Assembly (NCBI GenBank): GCA_949373155.1 | Contig: CASICK010000002.1 | Location: 372,001-436,000, forward strand | Direction of reading: 5' to 3' | DNA from: an uncultured Synechococcus sp. | GTDB lineage: Bacteria; Cyanobacteriota; Cyanobacteriia; PCC-6307; Cyanobiaceae | Length of the DNA stretch: 64,000 nt | In this document: piece after piece, positions 8,524-15,769 of the stretch | Layout: each line of letters opens with the position of its first letter | Numbering within the stretch: position 1 is the first letter of the stretch | Position numbers and translations under genes: made by a program | The notes under the pieces: model-generated | What the model saw: the letters and a program-made list of their open reading frames with translations, nothing else | The model's database searches: none | What the model was told of the DNA's origin: nothing

Positions 8524-8943
8524 ATGGATTCTGTTCGTTTAAAAGCACTGTTTACCAAACCCTATGGACAGGCAGCACCCACGGAGTCGCAATGGAGGGA
8601 GTTATACGACGAACAGGTTTGCTTTCAAGATCCAACACAGGAGCGTCAAGGAATTGAGGCCTATATCGCAGCTCAAGATGGACTGATGAAACGGTGTGAC
8701 GATATTTATCTAGAGACTAGTGCAATTGCCATTAATAACAATATTGCTTTTATTGAATGGGAAATGGGATTAAAAATTAAGGGGATAGAGTTCATTTACC
8801 CTGGTGTTTCTCGGCTAGAGATCAATGCCGATGGAAAGGTCATCAGTCATCGAGATTATTTTGACTTTATTGGTCCTACCTTTGGCCCTGTCCCAGTTCT
8901 TGGCAGTTTCGTGAGATGGCTCTACAAGAGATTTGTGGATTGA
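8524..8943 (+). CDS. SnoaL/NTF2-like family protein
   Basis: The 139-residue product has the alpha-plus-beta layout of NTF2-like cone proteins: an N-terminal helix, a VCFQDPTQERQGIEAYIAAQ segment, then strands with IAFIEWEMGLKIK and ISHRDYFDF. The family includes cyclases, isomerases and non-catalytic ligand-binding proteins; no specific activity can be assigned. It is transcribed away from the adjacent HLIP gene and the two may share a regulatory region. Confidence 0.75.
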   Translation: MDSVRLKALFTKPYGQAAPTESQWRELYDEQVCFQDPTQERQGIEAYIAAQDGLMKRCDDIYLETSAIAINNNIAFIEWEMGLKIKGIEFIYPGVSRLEINADGKVISHRDYFDFIGPTFGPVPVLGSFVRWLYKRFVD

Positions 8944-8988
8944 TAGGAGTTTGAGCTCACGCTCAAACAGCATCAAATATGGTTCGAT

Positions 8989-9102
8989 TCAGCGTGTAGA
9001 GGAATTTTGAGGTGAACGACTTTGGCTCAGCTTCCAAAACGTGAGACTCATAACGGCTGCACCAAATCCGAGAAAAACGGTGATCAATGCTTCGCTTGAC
9101 AT
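8989..9102 (-). CDS. small single-helix membrane protein (37 aa)
   Basis: Read directly on the minus strand from an ATG at 9100-9102 to a TGA at 8989-8991. The product has one hydrophobic helix (ALITVFLGFGAAVMSLTF) and a polar, basic tail. It resembles other tiny thylakoid or plasma membrane proteins of picocyanobacteria, but no family was recognised and the ribosome-binding site is weak. Confidence 0.5.
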   Translation of the reverse strand: MSSEALITVFLGFGAAVMSLTFWKLSQSRSPQNSSTR

Positions 9103-9249
9103 GTTAAGGGTTTGTTACAAAACTCATCATGGCGCATGGGCCTGCATGGGTGCGAGTGAGTAATTATTCCTAAATTCTGCGCCCCGTCTACGCACTTCTT
9201 TACAAAAGGGCATGGTTTTGATTACGGTGTGTTGAGAAACGTAAACTCA

Positions 9250-9675
9250 ATGCTGAGATCCATTGCGACCAAACCCTTCCTTTCGGATTTCGGAATATTG
9301 CTTTTGCGTGTCATTACTGGAACTTTGTTGATCCATCATGGATACGAGAAGCTCGCAAATATTGAAAATTTTGCTGACGCCTTCGTGCGTCCTCTCCATC
9401 TCCCCTTCCCAATCCTGCTCTCTTACATCGCAGCTTTTTCAGAGGTGATCGGTAGTTGGCTGTTGATCACGGGATTTCTTGACACGTTTCGGTGCACTGG
9501 CGATCATGGGAACGATCTCAGTTGCCATCTATCACGCCATCATCACTGCAGGATTCAACATCTATCTTGCTGGAGCTTCTGGGTCTGTACTTCGGGGCCG
9601 CCGTGGCGATCTTGGCTATGGGCCCAGGACGTTTTCGCGATCGACGAATTAATTGTGCGCCGCTTTCAGTCCTGA
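9250..9675 (+). pseudogene. DoxX-family membrane protein, interrupted by three single-base shifts
   Basis: The beginning (LLLRVITGTLLIHHGYEKLA) is typical of DoxX/DoxD membrane proteins. Reading must change frame three times to keep a sensible protein: after LLITGF near 9479, then TRFGALAIMGTISVAIYHA until about 9567, then LLELLGLYFGAAVAILAMGP until about 9632, then AIDELIVRRF to the TGA at 9673-9675. Each shift reads as one surplus T (CTTG for CTG twice, TTTT for TTT). With three removals the product is about 140 residues, normal for the family. A sequencing artefact or a young pseudogene are both possible. An upstream GTG lies at 9229. Confidence 0.8.
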
Positions 9676-9749
9676 GCTGGAGCGCGAGCAGTCTGGCTCC
9701 ATCGATACAGTTGTATCAGAAGGTGGAGCCGCTTAGCTTCTAGTCAGTC

Positions 9750-9885
9750 TCATGGAAGGGTGAAGCCGGACTGGAGATGTTTGACGTCGAGCATGACCCA
9801 GCTCAGCCAAATCACCACGCCGATCACCCCTGACACTGCAGCAAACTTTGCCTACGTTGCGAAGTAGCAGTTCGCCAACACTCAT
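9750..9885 (-). pseudogene. small membrane protein with one frameshift
   Basis: On the minus strand, MSVGELLLRNVGKV is encoded from the ATG at 9885. After one surplus T (sequence AAAGTTTGCTGC, near 9845), the frame continues AAVSGVIGVVIWLSWVMLD and ends LQSGFTLP at a TGA (9750-9752). The corrected protein would have 44 residues with one transmembrane helix. The coherent hydrophobic segment across the shift is the reason for joining the parts. Confidence 0.5.
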
Positions 9886-9939
9886 CTCTCGCAAGGTTCT
9901 GTCCCGATCAGCCTCCATCCTGCTTGATCAGTGACACCA

Positions 9940-10122
9940 ATGACCATTCCTCTTAATTCCCCCTCAGTCAGCCTTTTGATTGTGGGGGTTTTCTTTGGGG
10001 TTCTTCAGGTCTGGTGGATTCGCTCCTTGTGGTTTAGAAATGCAGCGCGTCAAAAAGCTCAACCCTTGAGCTCCAAACAGTTTCGAAAGGATTTGGAACG
10101 AATATTCAAGAATGAATTCTGA
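9940..10122 (+). CDS. small membrane protein (60 aa)
   Basis: It starts at an ATG (MTIPLNSPSVSLLIVGVFFG) and has one N-terminal hydrophobic helix followed by a basic, soluble tail ending KDLERIFKNEF. A GTG at 9931 would add three residues. It lies between two frameshifted genes but is itself intact. No family was recognised. Confidence 0.5.
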   Translation: MTIPLNSPSVSLLIVGVFFGVLQVWWIRSLWFRNAARQKAQPLSSKQFRKDLERIFKNEF

Positions 10123-10178
10123 GTCCTCAGGCAGGTTCTTCCCCATGATTGAGGACGCGCCACGTGTCTATTGGTTGG

Positions 10179-11063
10179 ATGGGCTCTCTTCAAATCTATG
10201 AATTGGAGTCAGACCAGATTCCAATCGTGACCGATTGGTCCCGACGCGAGGGATTTGCCCCAGGTCTTGGGGACATTGAGATTTACCGGCATACCGATCG
10301 TCAGGGGTTGTGGATTGCCTGGCTTGATCAGCGAGCCGATTGGTTGCATTGCGGGCGTTCGTTACAACCTTGATTATGGATTTATTGGCCTCTATCTCGT
10401 TGTTCCACATCAGAGAGGTCATGGCTATGGAAAACAGCTTTGGAAGCATGCTCTCGACCACCTTGCTGACCTCACCTGTATCGGATTAGAGGCAGCCCCG
10501 GCTCGAATTTTGGACTATGCGGGCTGGGGATTTGAATCGTCTTCAATGACCACCCGATGGAGCTGCTTCAACAAGGGTGAATTCAGATGACTTATGGGGC
10601 GGTCTTCCACCCGGTTTGCAGGTGGTGGAGGGAAGCGATGTGCCTTCAGAAGCTGTTCAGCTGTATGACGCTCAGCGAGAGCCAAGTCCCAGACCCCACT
10701 TTCCTTGCCGATTGGCTTGGACATCAGTCTGGTCAAGTTCTTGCCCTTCTTGATGACAGCGGCAACTGCCACGGATTCGGCCGTATTCGCCCATGCCTTT
10801 TGCAAGATGGTGAAGGTTGGCGCATCGGCCCCCTCCTTGCCGATTCTCCTGGCTTAGCCGCGTATCTCATCCGGAAGCTTCAGCAGCGCCACCCAGGAGT
10901 GCTTGTTGATTGATACCCCTGGATTTAACTCTGCATGCGAATGAGCTCATGGCCTACACTGGGATTTACGGCTGAGTCGGAAACCATGCGGATGTATCGA
11001 GGTGATATGCCGAAGTTGGCTTTAAACGACGTGTTTGCTCTGGCCTGTTTGGAATTGGGTTGA
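10179..11063 (+). pseudogene. two-domain GNAT N-acetyltransferase, interrupted by several frameshifts
   Basis: The N-terminal GNAT domain runs from MGSLQIYELESDQIPIVTDW through GFIGLYLVVPHQRGHGYGKQ, which holds the acetyl-CoA loop (QRGHGYG). The second domain, with GFGRIRPCLLQDGEGWRIGP, resembles the C-terminal acetyltransferase-like domain (DUF1248/Acetyltransf_18 type) and ends FTAESETMRMYRGD. Joining them requires shifts near 10335, 10575, 10700, 10911 and 10950. Four read as one surplus base; the one at 10911 as two surplus or one missing. The intact protein would be about 290 residues. A TTG at 10149 is an alternative start. Confidence 0.75.
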
Positions 11064-11074
11064 GTGGCTTGGCT

Positions 11075-11302
11075 TTACTTCTTAGCCGCATAGACGACGG
11101 CTCCACCTGCAACGAGCGTCAGGGCGCCAGTGGTAAGTAGGAATCCAACCAACAGGGTGAAACCAATCAAGGAACCAAGCAGCGACATCTTGATGCGTAG
11201 AAGCTTGGACTTCATCAACATCACCATCAAGATCACGATGGTGGCTTTGAGGCCAGCCACCTTGCCTGCACTGATCAGGCAGAACGGATTAAGAGGAAGC
11301 AT
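11075..11302 (-). CDS. membrane protein of unknown function
   Basis: The 75-residue product has two hydrophobic stretches (GLKATIVILMVMLM, then SLIGFTLLVGFLLTTGALTL) and a short AAKK end. The ATG at 11302 was chosen because it has a GAAGGCG stretch upstream and begins the membrane part; the longer frame to 11419 overlaps the SRAP start. It is divergent from the SRAP gene and converges with the GNAT remnant. Confidence 0.55.
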   Translation of the reverse strand: MLPLNPFCLISAGKVAGLKATIVILMVMLMKSKLLRIKMSLLGSLIGFTLLVGFLLTTGALTLVAGGAVVYAAKK

Positions 11303-11396
11303 TTTTTCGCCTTCTAGGTTCCGCTGATTCTGACGAGTTTGATCTCTCATCTGTGAGATCTTCCATCGCGAGCATCCGCCATCGATGATGGATGGC

Positions 11397-12056
11397 ATGT
11401 GTGGACGTTTTGCACTCACTGCGGATGCCCTTCAGCTCCCGGCGGCGATTCGGGAGCGAATGGATGATGTGCATCTCTCGCGCTATGCACCACGGCAACT
11501 GATCCGCCCTTCTGAACCCGTGTTGGGATTGCGTCGAGAGGAGTGCAAGACCGAAGCCGCGCTCATGCTTTGGGGCTTGATTCCTTCCTGGGCGAAAGAC
11601 CCCTCCGCAGGACCTCGACCCATCAACGCCCGCTCTGAAACCGTCGCCGAGAAAGCGAGCTTTCGAGCAGCCTGGCGCCACCGGCGATGTTTGATTCCAG
11701 CTACTGGATTTTTCGAAAAAAACTACTTGGTACGCCGTCTTGATCAACGTTCCTTTTGGATGGCTGGGTTGTGGGAGCGCTGGCTTGGTTCGGATGGGAG
11801 TGAACTTGACACCTGCACGATTCTCACCACGGCACCGAATTCTCTGATTCAGCCGCTGCACGATCGAATGCCTGTGTTGATTCCTGATGGTCTGGAAGAG
11901 GCATGGCTGGCCGTTGCTGATGGCCATGACCTCCGCGCTTTAGAACCACTCCTGATGGGTTGGGATCCTCAAGGTTGGATTGTGGAACCGATTCAATCGG
12001 GCGGGAACCAACCATCTCCATCTGCTGTCCAGGGTTCGCTGTTTGACATCCAGTGA
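11397..12056 (+). CDS. SRAP-family protein (HMCES/YedK, abasic-site sensor)
   Basis: The start at 11397 is fixed by the family: it must read Met-Cys-Gly-Arg-Phe, because Cys2 becomes the N-terminal catalytic residue that forms a thiazolidine crosslink with abasic sites in single-stranded DNA. Other conserved parts are LIPSWAK, INARSETVAEK, PATGFFE and LHDRMPVLIP. The 219-residue length is normal. It acts in the cytosol at stalled replication forks. The upstream ATG codons at 11385 and 11388 would block the N-terminal Cys. Confidence 0.92.
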   Translation: MCGRFALTADALQLPAAIRERMDDVHLSRYAPRQLIRPSEPVLGLRREECKTEAALMLWGLIPSWAKDPSAGPRPINARSETVAEKASFRAAWRHRRCLIPATGFFEKNYLVRRLDQRSFWMAGLWERWLGSDGSELDTCTILTTAPNSLIQPLHDRMPVLIPDGLEEAWLAVADGHDLRALEPLLMGWDPQGWIVEPIQSGGNQPSPSAVQGSLFDIQ

Positions 12057-12073
12057 TCCCCGTTCCTTGCTGA

Positions 12074-12250
12074 TCAATCTCGAATCCGTTGCTCCCTGAG
12101 GCGTCGCATGCTGTTGCGGGGCATGATCCGATTGTCTTTGAGTGAACGGAGAGGGGCGTCTCGATTCGCTGTTCTTGGGTTCAAGCTGATGAGCACCATC
12201 AAAGCAATCAAGCCCAGCAATGTGATCCCAGACCGAATCGGTGAGATCAT
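12074..12250 (-). CDS. small membrane or secreted protein
   Basis: The 58-residue product begins MISPIRSGITLLGLIALMVL, a single hydrophobic helix, and ends in a very basic tail rich in Arg. It starts two bases after the stop of the upstream secreted-protein gene, with GGAGG in front of the ATG, so co-translation is likely. A TTG at 12256 would overlap the upstream stop. Not recognised. Confidence 0.55.
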   Translation of the reverse strand: MISPIRSGITLLGLIALMVLISLNPRTANRDAPLRSLKDNRIMPRNSMRRLREQRIRD

Positions 12251-12252
12251 TT

Positions 12253-12756
12253 TCAATCCTCCACTGACGTCACCACATTCTGTTCGAGTGGTAGCAATTC
12301 ATCGTCGTCGTTTGCACGAGTACGAACAGGAGCATTGAAACCACGTGCTCGTGGGTTCTTGACCTCAAAAGGGCCTGGTGTGCCTCTGGGCACAGCGAGT
12401 CGGAGGGCGAATGGATGGGGCCCTGGGTCTACATCTCCAATCGATCCAACCCGTGTGCGGTTTTGAAGCACTGGCTCACCGCTGCGATCAAGAATGCGTG
12501 CATAAACATCTGTATCGACGACAGCGCGTTTGCTTGGATTATCGACTGTGCCGCTGAGCACGTAGCAGCTGGCTCCCTCAGGACTTGTGATGTTGTTGCG
12601 CGTATTCCCTTGAGCCTGGCCTGGTTGTGCCCCTGGGTCACTGGCATCGCAAGGAGCTAAGGCCACGTCACTCAACCGCAGTTCAGCTGCCAGAACGGGG
12701 GTACTGATCAGCAAACACATTGCGATCAGAAGTGAAATAAGTGAGCGCTGAATCAT
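12253..12756 (-). CDS. secreted hypothetical protein
   Basis: The 167-residue product has a signal peptide (MIQRSLISLLIAMCLLISTP, then VLAAE) and a mature part with beta-rich composition, including SCYVLSGTVDNPSKRAVVDT and VYARILDRSGEPV, reminiscent of an immunoglobulin-like or FxLYD-like single domain. It is presumably periplasmic. It lies 14 bases downstream of the LuxR-type regulator stop codon on the same strand, so the regulator, this gene and the 58-residue gene could form one transcript. Confidence 0.7.
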   Translation of the reverse strand: MIQRSLISLLIAMCLLISTPVLAAELRLSDVALAPCDASDPGAQPGQAQGNTRNNITSPEGASCYVLSGTVDNPSKRAVVDTDVYARILDRSGEPVLQNRTRVGSIGDVDPGPHPFALRLAVPRGTPGPFEVKNPRARGFNAPVRTRANDDDELLPLEQNVVTSVED

Positions 12757-12770
12757 GGCTTGGACGGGGT

Positions 12771-13457
12771 TCAGATCTGCACCATGCCGCAGCGCATGCC
12801 CTTTAGGACAGCTTGCACCCGATTGTTGACCCCAAGAATTTTTAGCAGTCGCTTGGTGTAAGTCCGGGAGGTTTGTTCACTCACGGTTAAGGCCTCTGCA
12901 ATCTCCCGATCTGTCATTCCCTGTGCAAGAAGATCGAGAACTTCATATTCTCTCGGCGTGAGCCTGGGACAGCTCAAATAGGGCAAATGACCTGAGCGAA
13001 GAGAGGCACTCCGGTAGGAGTGATGCCCTAAGACCGCGAGCACAGCTGCTTCAAGGGGCTTGCGATCTTCAATGATGTCGGCTTCCGCGACAACCGCTTC
13101 AAGCCAGGAGGCGTTGGCGTATTCGACAGGGATGGCATCTCCGAGAGCCAGGACGACGACCTTGAGCGAAGGTTGCTGCTCGCGTGCTTTGCGAGTTAAT
13201 TCGAAACCATTTCCCTTTTCCAGCCGATCGGTGCAAATCAGAAGCTCAAAGGGTTCTTTTTCTAGGTATTTAATACAACTGTCTTCATCAGTTACTGCAC
13301 AGCCAATACATCCTGTGTCTTGAAATGAATCACAAAAACAACGGAGAAAAAAGCGCCCCTTCATCGCAAGGGCGACCTTCCCTGTCACCGTGACCGTAAG
13401 AAGGCGATCTTCATTCTCGCGCTGCTCTTGGTTCTGGATATAGGGGGTCAGATCCAT
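12771..13457 (-). CDS. LuxR/NarL-type response regulator
   Basis: The 228-residue protein ends with a typical LuxR helix-turn-helix: LTPREYEVLDLLAQGMTDRE, then IAEALTVSEQTSRTYTKRLL, residues about 165-220. The N-terminal part has alternating strands and helices as in a receiver domain (ELLICTDRLEKGNGFELTRK) but the phosphoacceptor region is atypical, so it may be an unphosphorylated pseudo-receiver. The protein binds DNA in the cytosol. The palindromes between 13809 and 13847 lie close and are candidates for its site, but that is speculation. Confidence 0.85.
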   Translation of the reverse strand: MDLTPYIQNQEQRENEDRLLTVTVTGKVALAMKGRFFLRCFCDSFQDTGCIGCAVTDEDSCIKYLEKEPFELLICTDRLEKGNGFELTRKAREQQPSLKVVVLALGDAIPVEYANASWLEAVVAEADIIEDRKPLEAAVLAVLGHHSYRSASLRSGHLPYLSCPRLTPREYEVLDLLAQGMTDREIAEALTVSEQTSRTYTKRLLKILGVNNRVQAVLKGMRCGMVQI

Positions 13458-13536
13458 GGTCCGGACATCTTGCAGCGCAGGAACGTTCTCAGCGATCCTC
13501 TCAAAAAATTTACGACGTCATCGGTTCGATGGGGGC

Positions 13537-13755
13537 TTAGTCGTCATAAACGAGGCATTCCGGGGCATCGGGATTGATTTCGCAATGCAACTCCAAAGGA
13601 GAGGGGTCTTTATGCTCATCAGGGTGGTTTCGCTTATAGGTCTCGAGCCTTTCAAGTTCTTCTTTTAGATGAGCTTGTTTGCCAGCATCACCATCTCTCT
13701 TTGCTTTTTCAAGATCTGCTAGGTCTTTGGAGATATGGTTTTCAATGCTTTCCAT
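13537..13755 (-). CDS. CP12-like protein, C-terminal half only
   Basis: The 72-residue product ends with PSPLELHCEINPDAPECLVY and two Asp, which matches the C-terminal GAPDH-binding hairpin of CP12: two cysteines eight residues apart and the acidic-aromatic tail. CP12 scaffolds GAPDH and phosphoribulokinase to switch off the Calvin cycle in the dark. The N-terminal half is helical (DLADLEKAKRDGDAGKQAHL) and lacks the cysteine pair that binds PRK in canonical CP12, so a GAPDH-only or altered partner is likely. Confidence 0.85.
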   Translation of the reverse strand: MESIENHISKDLADLEKAKRDGDAGKQAHLKEELERLETYKRNHPDEHKDPSPLELHCEINPDAPECLVYDD

Positions 13756-13808
13756 ATAGAAATCAAATGATCATTCAATATTCAAAGCTTTCCGGCTTTG
13801 GGCAGATA

Positions 13809-13847
13809 CCCCCAGATGGGGACCTTTGAATTGACCCCAAATGGGGG
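13809..13847. promoter_or_regulatory. tandem palindromes CCCC-N4-GGGG
   Basis: Two dyads, CCCCCAGATGGGG (13809-13821) and CCCCAAATGGGGG (13835-13847), lie 25 bp apart centre to centre between two divergent genes (CP12-like and the 90-residue protein). Together they also form one larger inverted repeat. The arrangement looks like a pair of operator half-sites rather than a terminator, since no T-run follows. Confidence 0.55.
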
Positions 13848-13905
13848 TCGAAGAGTTGTCCTTTGCTAAGGCAATGTGAAGTTGATTCACAATAAGGCTT
13901 AGCTA

Positions 13906-14178
13906 ATGAGCACGAGCCCAGCAATCACGATCGGAGAATTGGAAGCAAAGTATCCCCTTTATTGCAAGGCGATGCGTCTTTTGCTTTCAGAAGGCCGCTC
14001 ACCCCTGCAAATGAAGAAAACTTTGTGTTGGGAAAGGCTGGAGACACTACACATGTCTCTCCCTCGTCGTTATAAGGCTCCCTTCGCATTTGTTACGTCT
14101 GTTTCAGAGAGATTTGGGAGATTGAAAAACTTATACAAGGAAAAGTGGGAAGATGTAGCGCTTCTGTTGGAAATATAA
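13906..14178 (+). CDS. hypothetical protein, paralogue of the neighbouring minus-strand gene
   Basis: The 90-residue product is helical, with the pattern IGELEAKYPLYCKAMRLLLS followed by KKTLCWERLETLHMSLPRRY. The same pattern occurs in the protein encoded at 14287-14541 on the other strand (TVCWNRLSRLHEAMPNQY), so the two are paralogues arranged tail to tail. No known domain was recognised. It is divergent from the CP12-like gene, across the CCCC-N4-GGGG palindromes. Confidence 0.7.
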   Translation: MSTSPAITIGELEAKYPLYCKAMRLLLSEGRSPLQMKKTLCWERLETLHMSLPRRYKAPFAFVTSVSERFGRLKNLYKEKWEDVALLLEI

Positions 14179-14286
14179 AGCGATAAAATTATTGTTTAGC
14201 ATGTCTTCCGTGATGCTTTTGGAAGATTTCAATGTCTATGTGTTTGGATGAGTTGATTCGAAAAAGTCGATTCAATGATTTTCTAA

Positions 14287-14541
14287 TTAACGACTTTTCT
14301 TTTTACTTTGGTTGATTGCTGTTGTATCGGCAAGCATTTGCAAGAAGAGGTGTTCTGGATTCAAGTATTGGTTTGGCATTGCTTCGTGGAGTCTGCTCAG
14401 TCGATTCCAGCAAACAGTTTTTTGTGCCTTTTCCATCGAGGAACCATCTTGAATCAGAATTTGTAATGCTTTTAGATAAATTGATTGCTGATCACGTAGT
14501 TCGGAAATGCTTTGAGTGGTGCTGAATGTTGGAGAGGTCAC
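14287..14541 (-). CDS. hypothetical protein, paralogue of the 13906 gene
   Basis: The 84-residue product reads MTSPTFSTTQSISELRDQQS, then IYLKALQILIQDGSSMEKAQ, then KTVCWNRLSRLHEAMPNQY, and matches the protein at 13906-14178 in register, including the CW-x-RL-x-x-LH core. A GTG at 14541 was chosen since it gives the same distance to the shared core as in the paralogue; a TTG at 14550 has a GAGG just upstream. The function is unknown. Confidence 0.7.
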   Translation of the reverse strand: MTSPTFSTTQSISELRDQQSIYLKALQILIQDGSSMEKAQKTVCWNRLSRLHEAMPNQYLNPEHLFLQMLADTTAINQSKKKSR

Positions 14542-14550
14542 TATGCGCAA

Positions 14551-15158
14551 GCCTCGGATAGAAGTTCATGAGCAGTTTGCTTAGGTGAAGAAAGTGGGTG
14601 GAGTTCTGAGCTAATGGACCTTGTCGCCGCAGCATCCTTCAAGGATGACCCTGCTACCTAATAAGACGAGTGTGAAAGTCCATCCATCAATTGAGAAACT
14701 CATTTTTTGCTTCGAGAGTGCCCTTGTACTGAGCTGTGGATGGAGAATGCTCTATGTGAGGCGATTTTGTTAGTCCCTATTTGGGGATGATTAGTGGCCT
14801 ATGAATGAGCTGAAACTCATGAGATGATGGATTTATTGATTGGTTATGCCAGTCTTGCAAGGTCTAGGCTTGCTGACTACGGCTCTAGGAAGATAGGGAT
14901 TTGCGAAATGGTTATTCGTTTGTATTCACATTTGAATTTCCCTTTAGGGCCACTCAGGATGTTGCTGAATGAAAGCATCCATGAGTCTCTCTAATTGATT
15001 CAATCTTGTTGATGTTGTCTCATGATATGTATTGCTTTATATTGAAATAGCTAGGCCTAGTCTCTAATAGGCTTAGACTAATAAGCTCTGCGGTGAGCTA
15101 GCGGGCAAAGGCTAATCACGATTGGATGATTTGAAGGCAAAATTACTGGTCTTCTTTT
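14551..15158. other. long intergenic region
   Basis: No gene was recognised in about 600 bases. Only very short frames occur, for example a 15-codon frame starting at about 14614. A CCCTATTTGGGG dyad near 14777 is similar to the palindromes at 13809-13847. Confidence 0.4.
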
Positions 15159-15326
15159 CTAGCCATTGCTACAGGAGGAAAGGTTTGCTTTTGCCGTCTT
15201 TAGAGCATCCTCGCAAGCCGATCGATCCTCCGCATCGATATCCCCCTGGCTTCCATTTAGTCGTGCTTCCAGGAAGGCAATTTCGTCGATCCAATAGTCT
15301 TTGCCTTTTGCAGAATCGTTGCTCAT
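15159..15326 (-). CDS. small hypothetical protein (55 aa)
   Basis: The product starts at an ATG at 15326 (MSNDSAKGKDYWIDEIAFLE) and is a soluble, probably two-helix protein with an acidic middle. The longer frame upstream has unlikely composition. It lies just downstream, on the same strand, of a 57-residue membrane protein gene, so the two may be co-transcribed. Confidence 0.5.
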   Translation of the reverse strand: MSNDSAKGKDYWIDEIAFLEARLNGSQGDIDAEDRSACEDALKTAKANLSSCSNG

Positions 15327-15408
15327 CTGAGGTTGTCTGGCTGCAGATTCATTCTCTCTTCTTTGCGAGCAATTTGCAATCTGCCCCCTTGGCCTCCAGT
15401 ATGTTTGC

Positions 15409-15582
15409 TTACCAGAGTTGAAATTTTGTTGTATCAGTAGAAGATGCGGACAGCTTTTGGCTAAGAGCAACGGCTGCTAGCACTGGTGCAACCACACCTA
15501 TGACAATTGTCTTGGTTATGAGCTGCTGCAGCTCATTGTGTTTGGATTGGCCATAGTGAAAGCCCTTAATTGCACTCGTCAT
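15409..15582 (-). CDS. small single-helix membrane protein (57 aa)
   Basis: Read directly from an ATG at 15582 to a TAA at 15409-15411. The polar N-terminus (MTSAIKGFHYGQSKHNELQQ) is followed by one hydrophobic helix (TIVIGVVAPVLAAVAL) and a Ser/Thr-rich tail. The layout, with a soluble N-terminus and one helix, resembles many unnamed picocyanobacterial proteins. No family was recognised. Confidence 0.55.
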   Translation of the reverse strand: MTSAIKGFHYGQSKHNELQQLITKTIVIGVVAPVLAAVALSQKLSASSTDTTKFQLW

Positions 15583-15769
15583 CGGTATGATTGCATTCTA
15601 ATAATCGTACCGAATCATGTTTTCTTGGTCTTAGAGTTGGCTGAAAGTTCTATTAAGTGCCAATGAATAATGATATTTTCTAATGTATGAATCAATCCTT
15701 TGAGCTTGTCTTCCTTGCATTGAAAATGTGTTTTAACCACTCCTATTGTTCTGAATATGATCGATGAGA

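Noticed and set aside
11690..11770. Possible compensated frameshift in the SRAP gene (GFFEKNYLVRR)
   Set aside because: The segment is shorter than in E. coli-type SRAP, but the frame stays open and all catalytic parts are in register.
11289..11927. 212-codon antisense frame under the SRAP gene
   Set aside because: The sense strand has all SRAP motifs; the antisense product is rich in Arg, Ser and Gln with no coherent domain.
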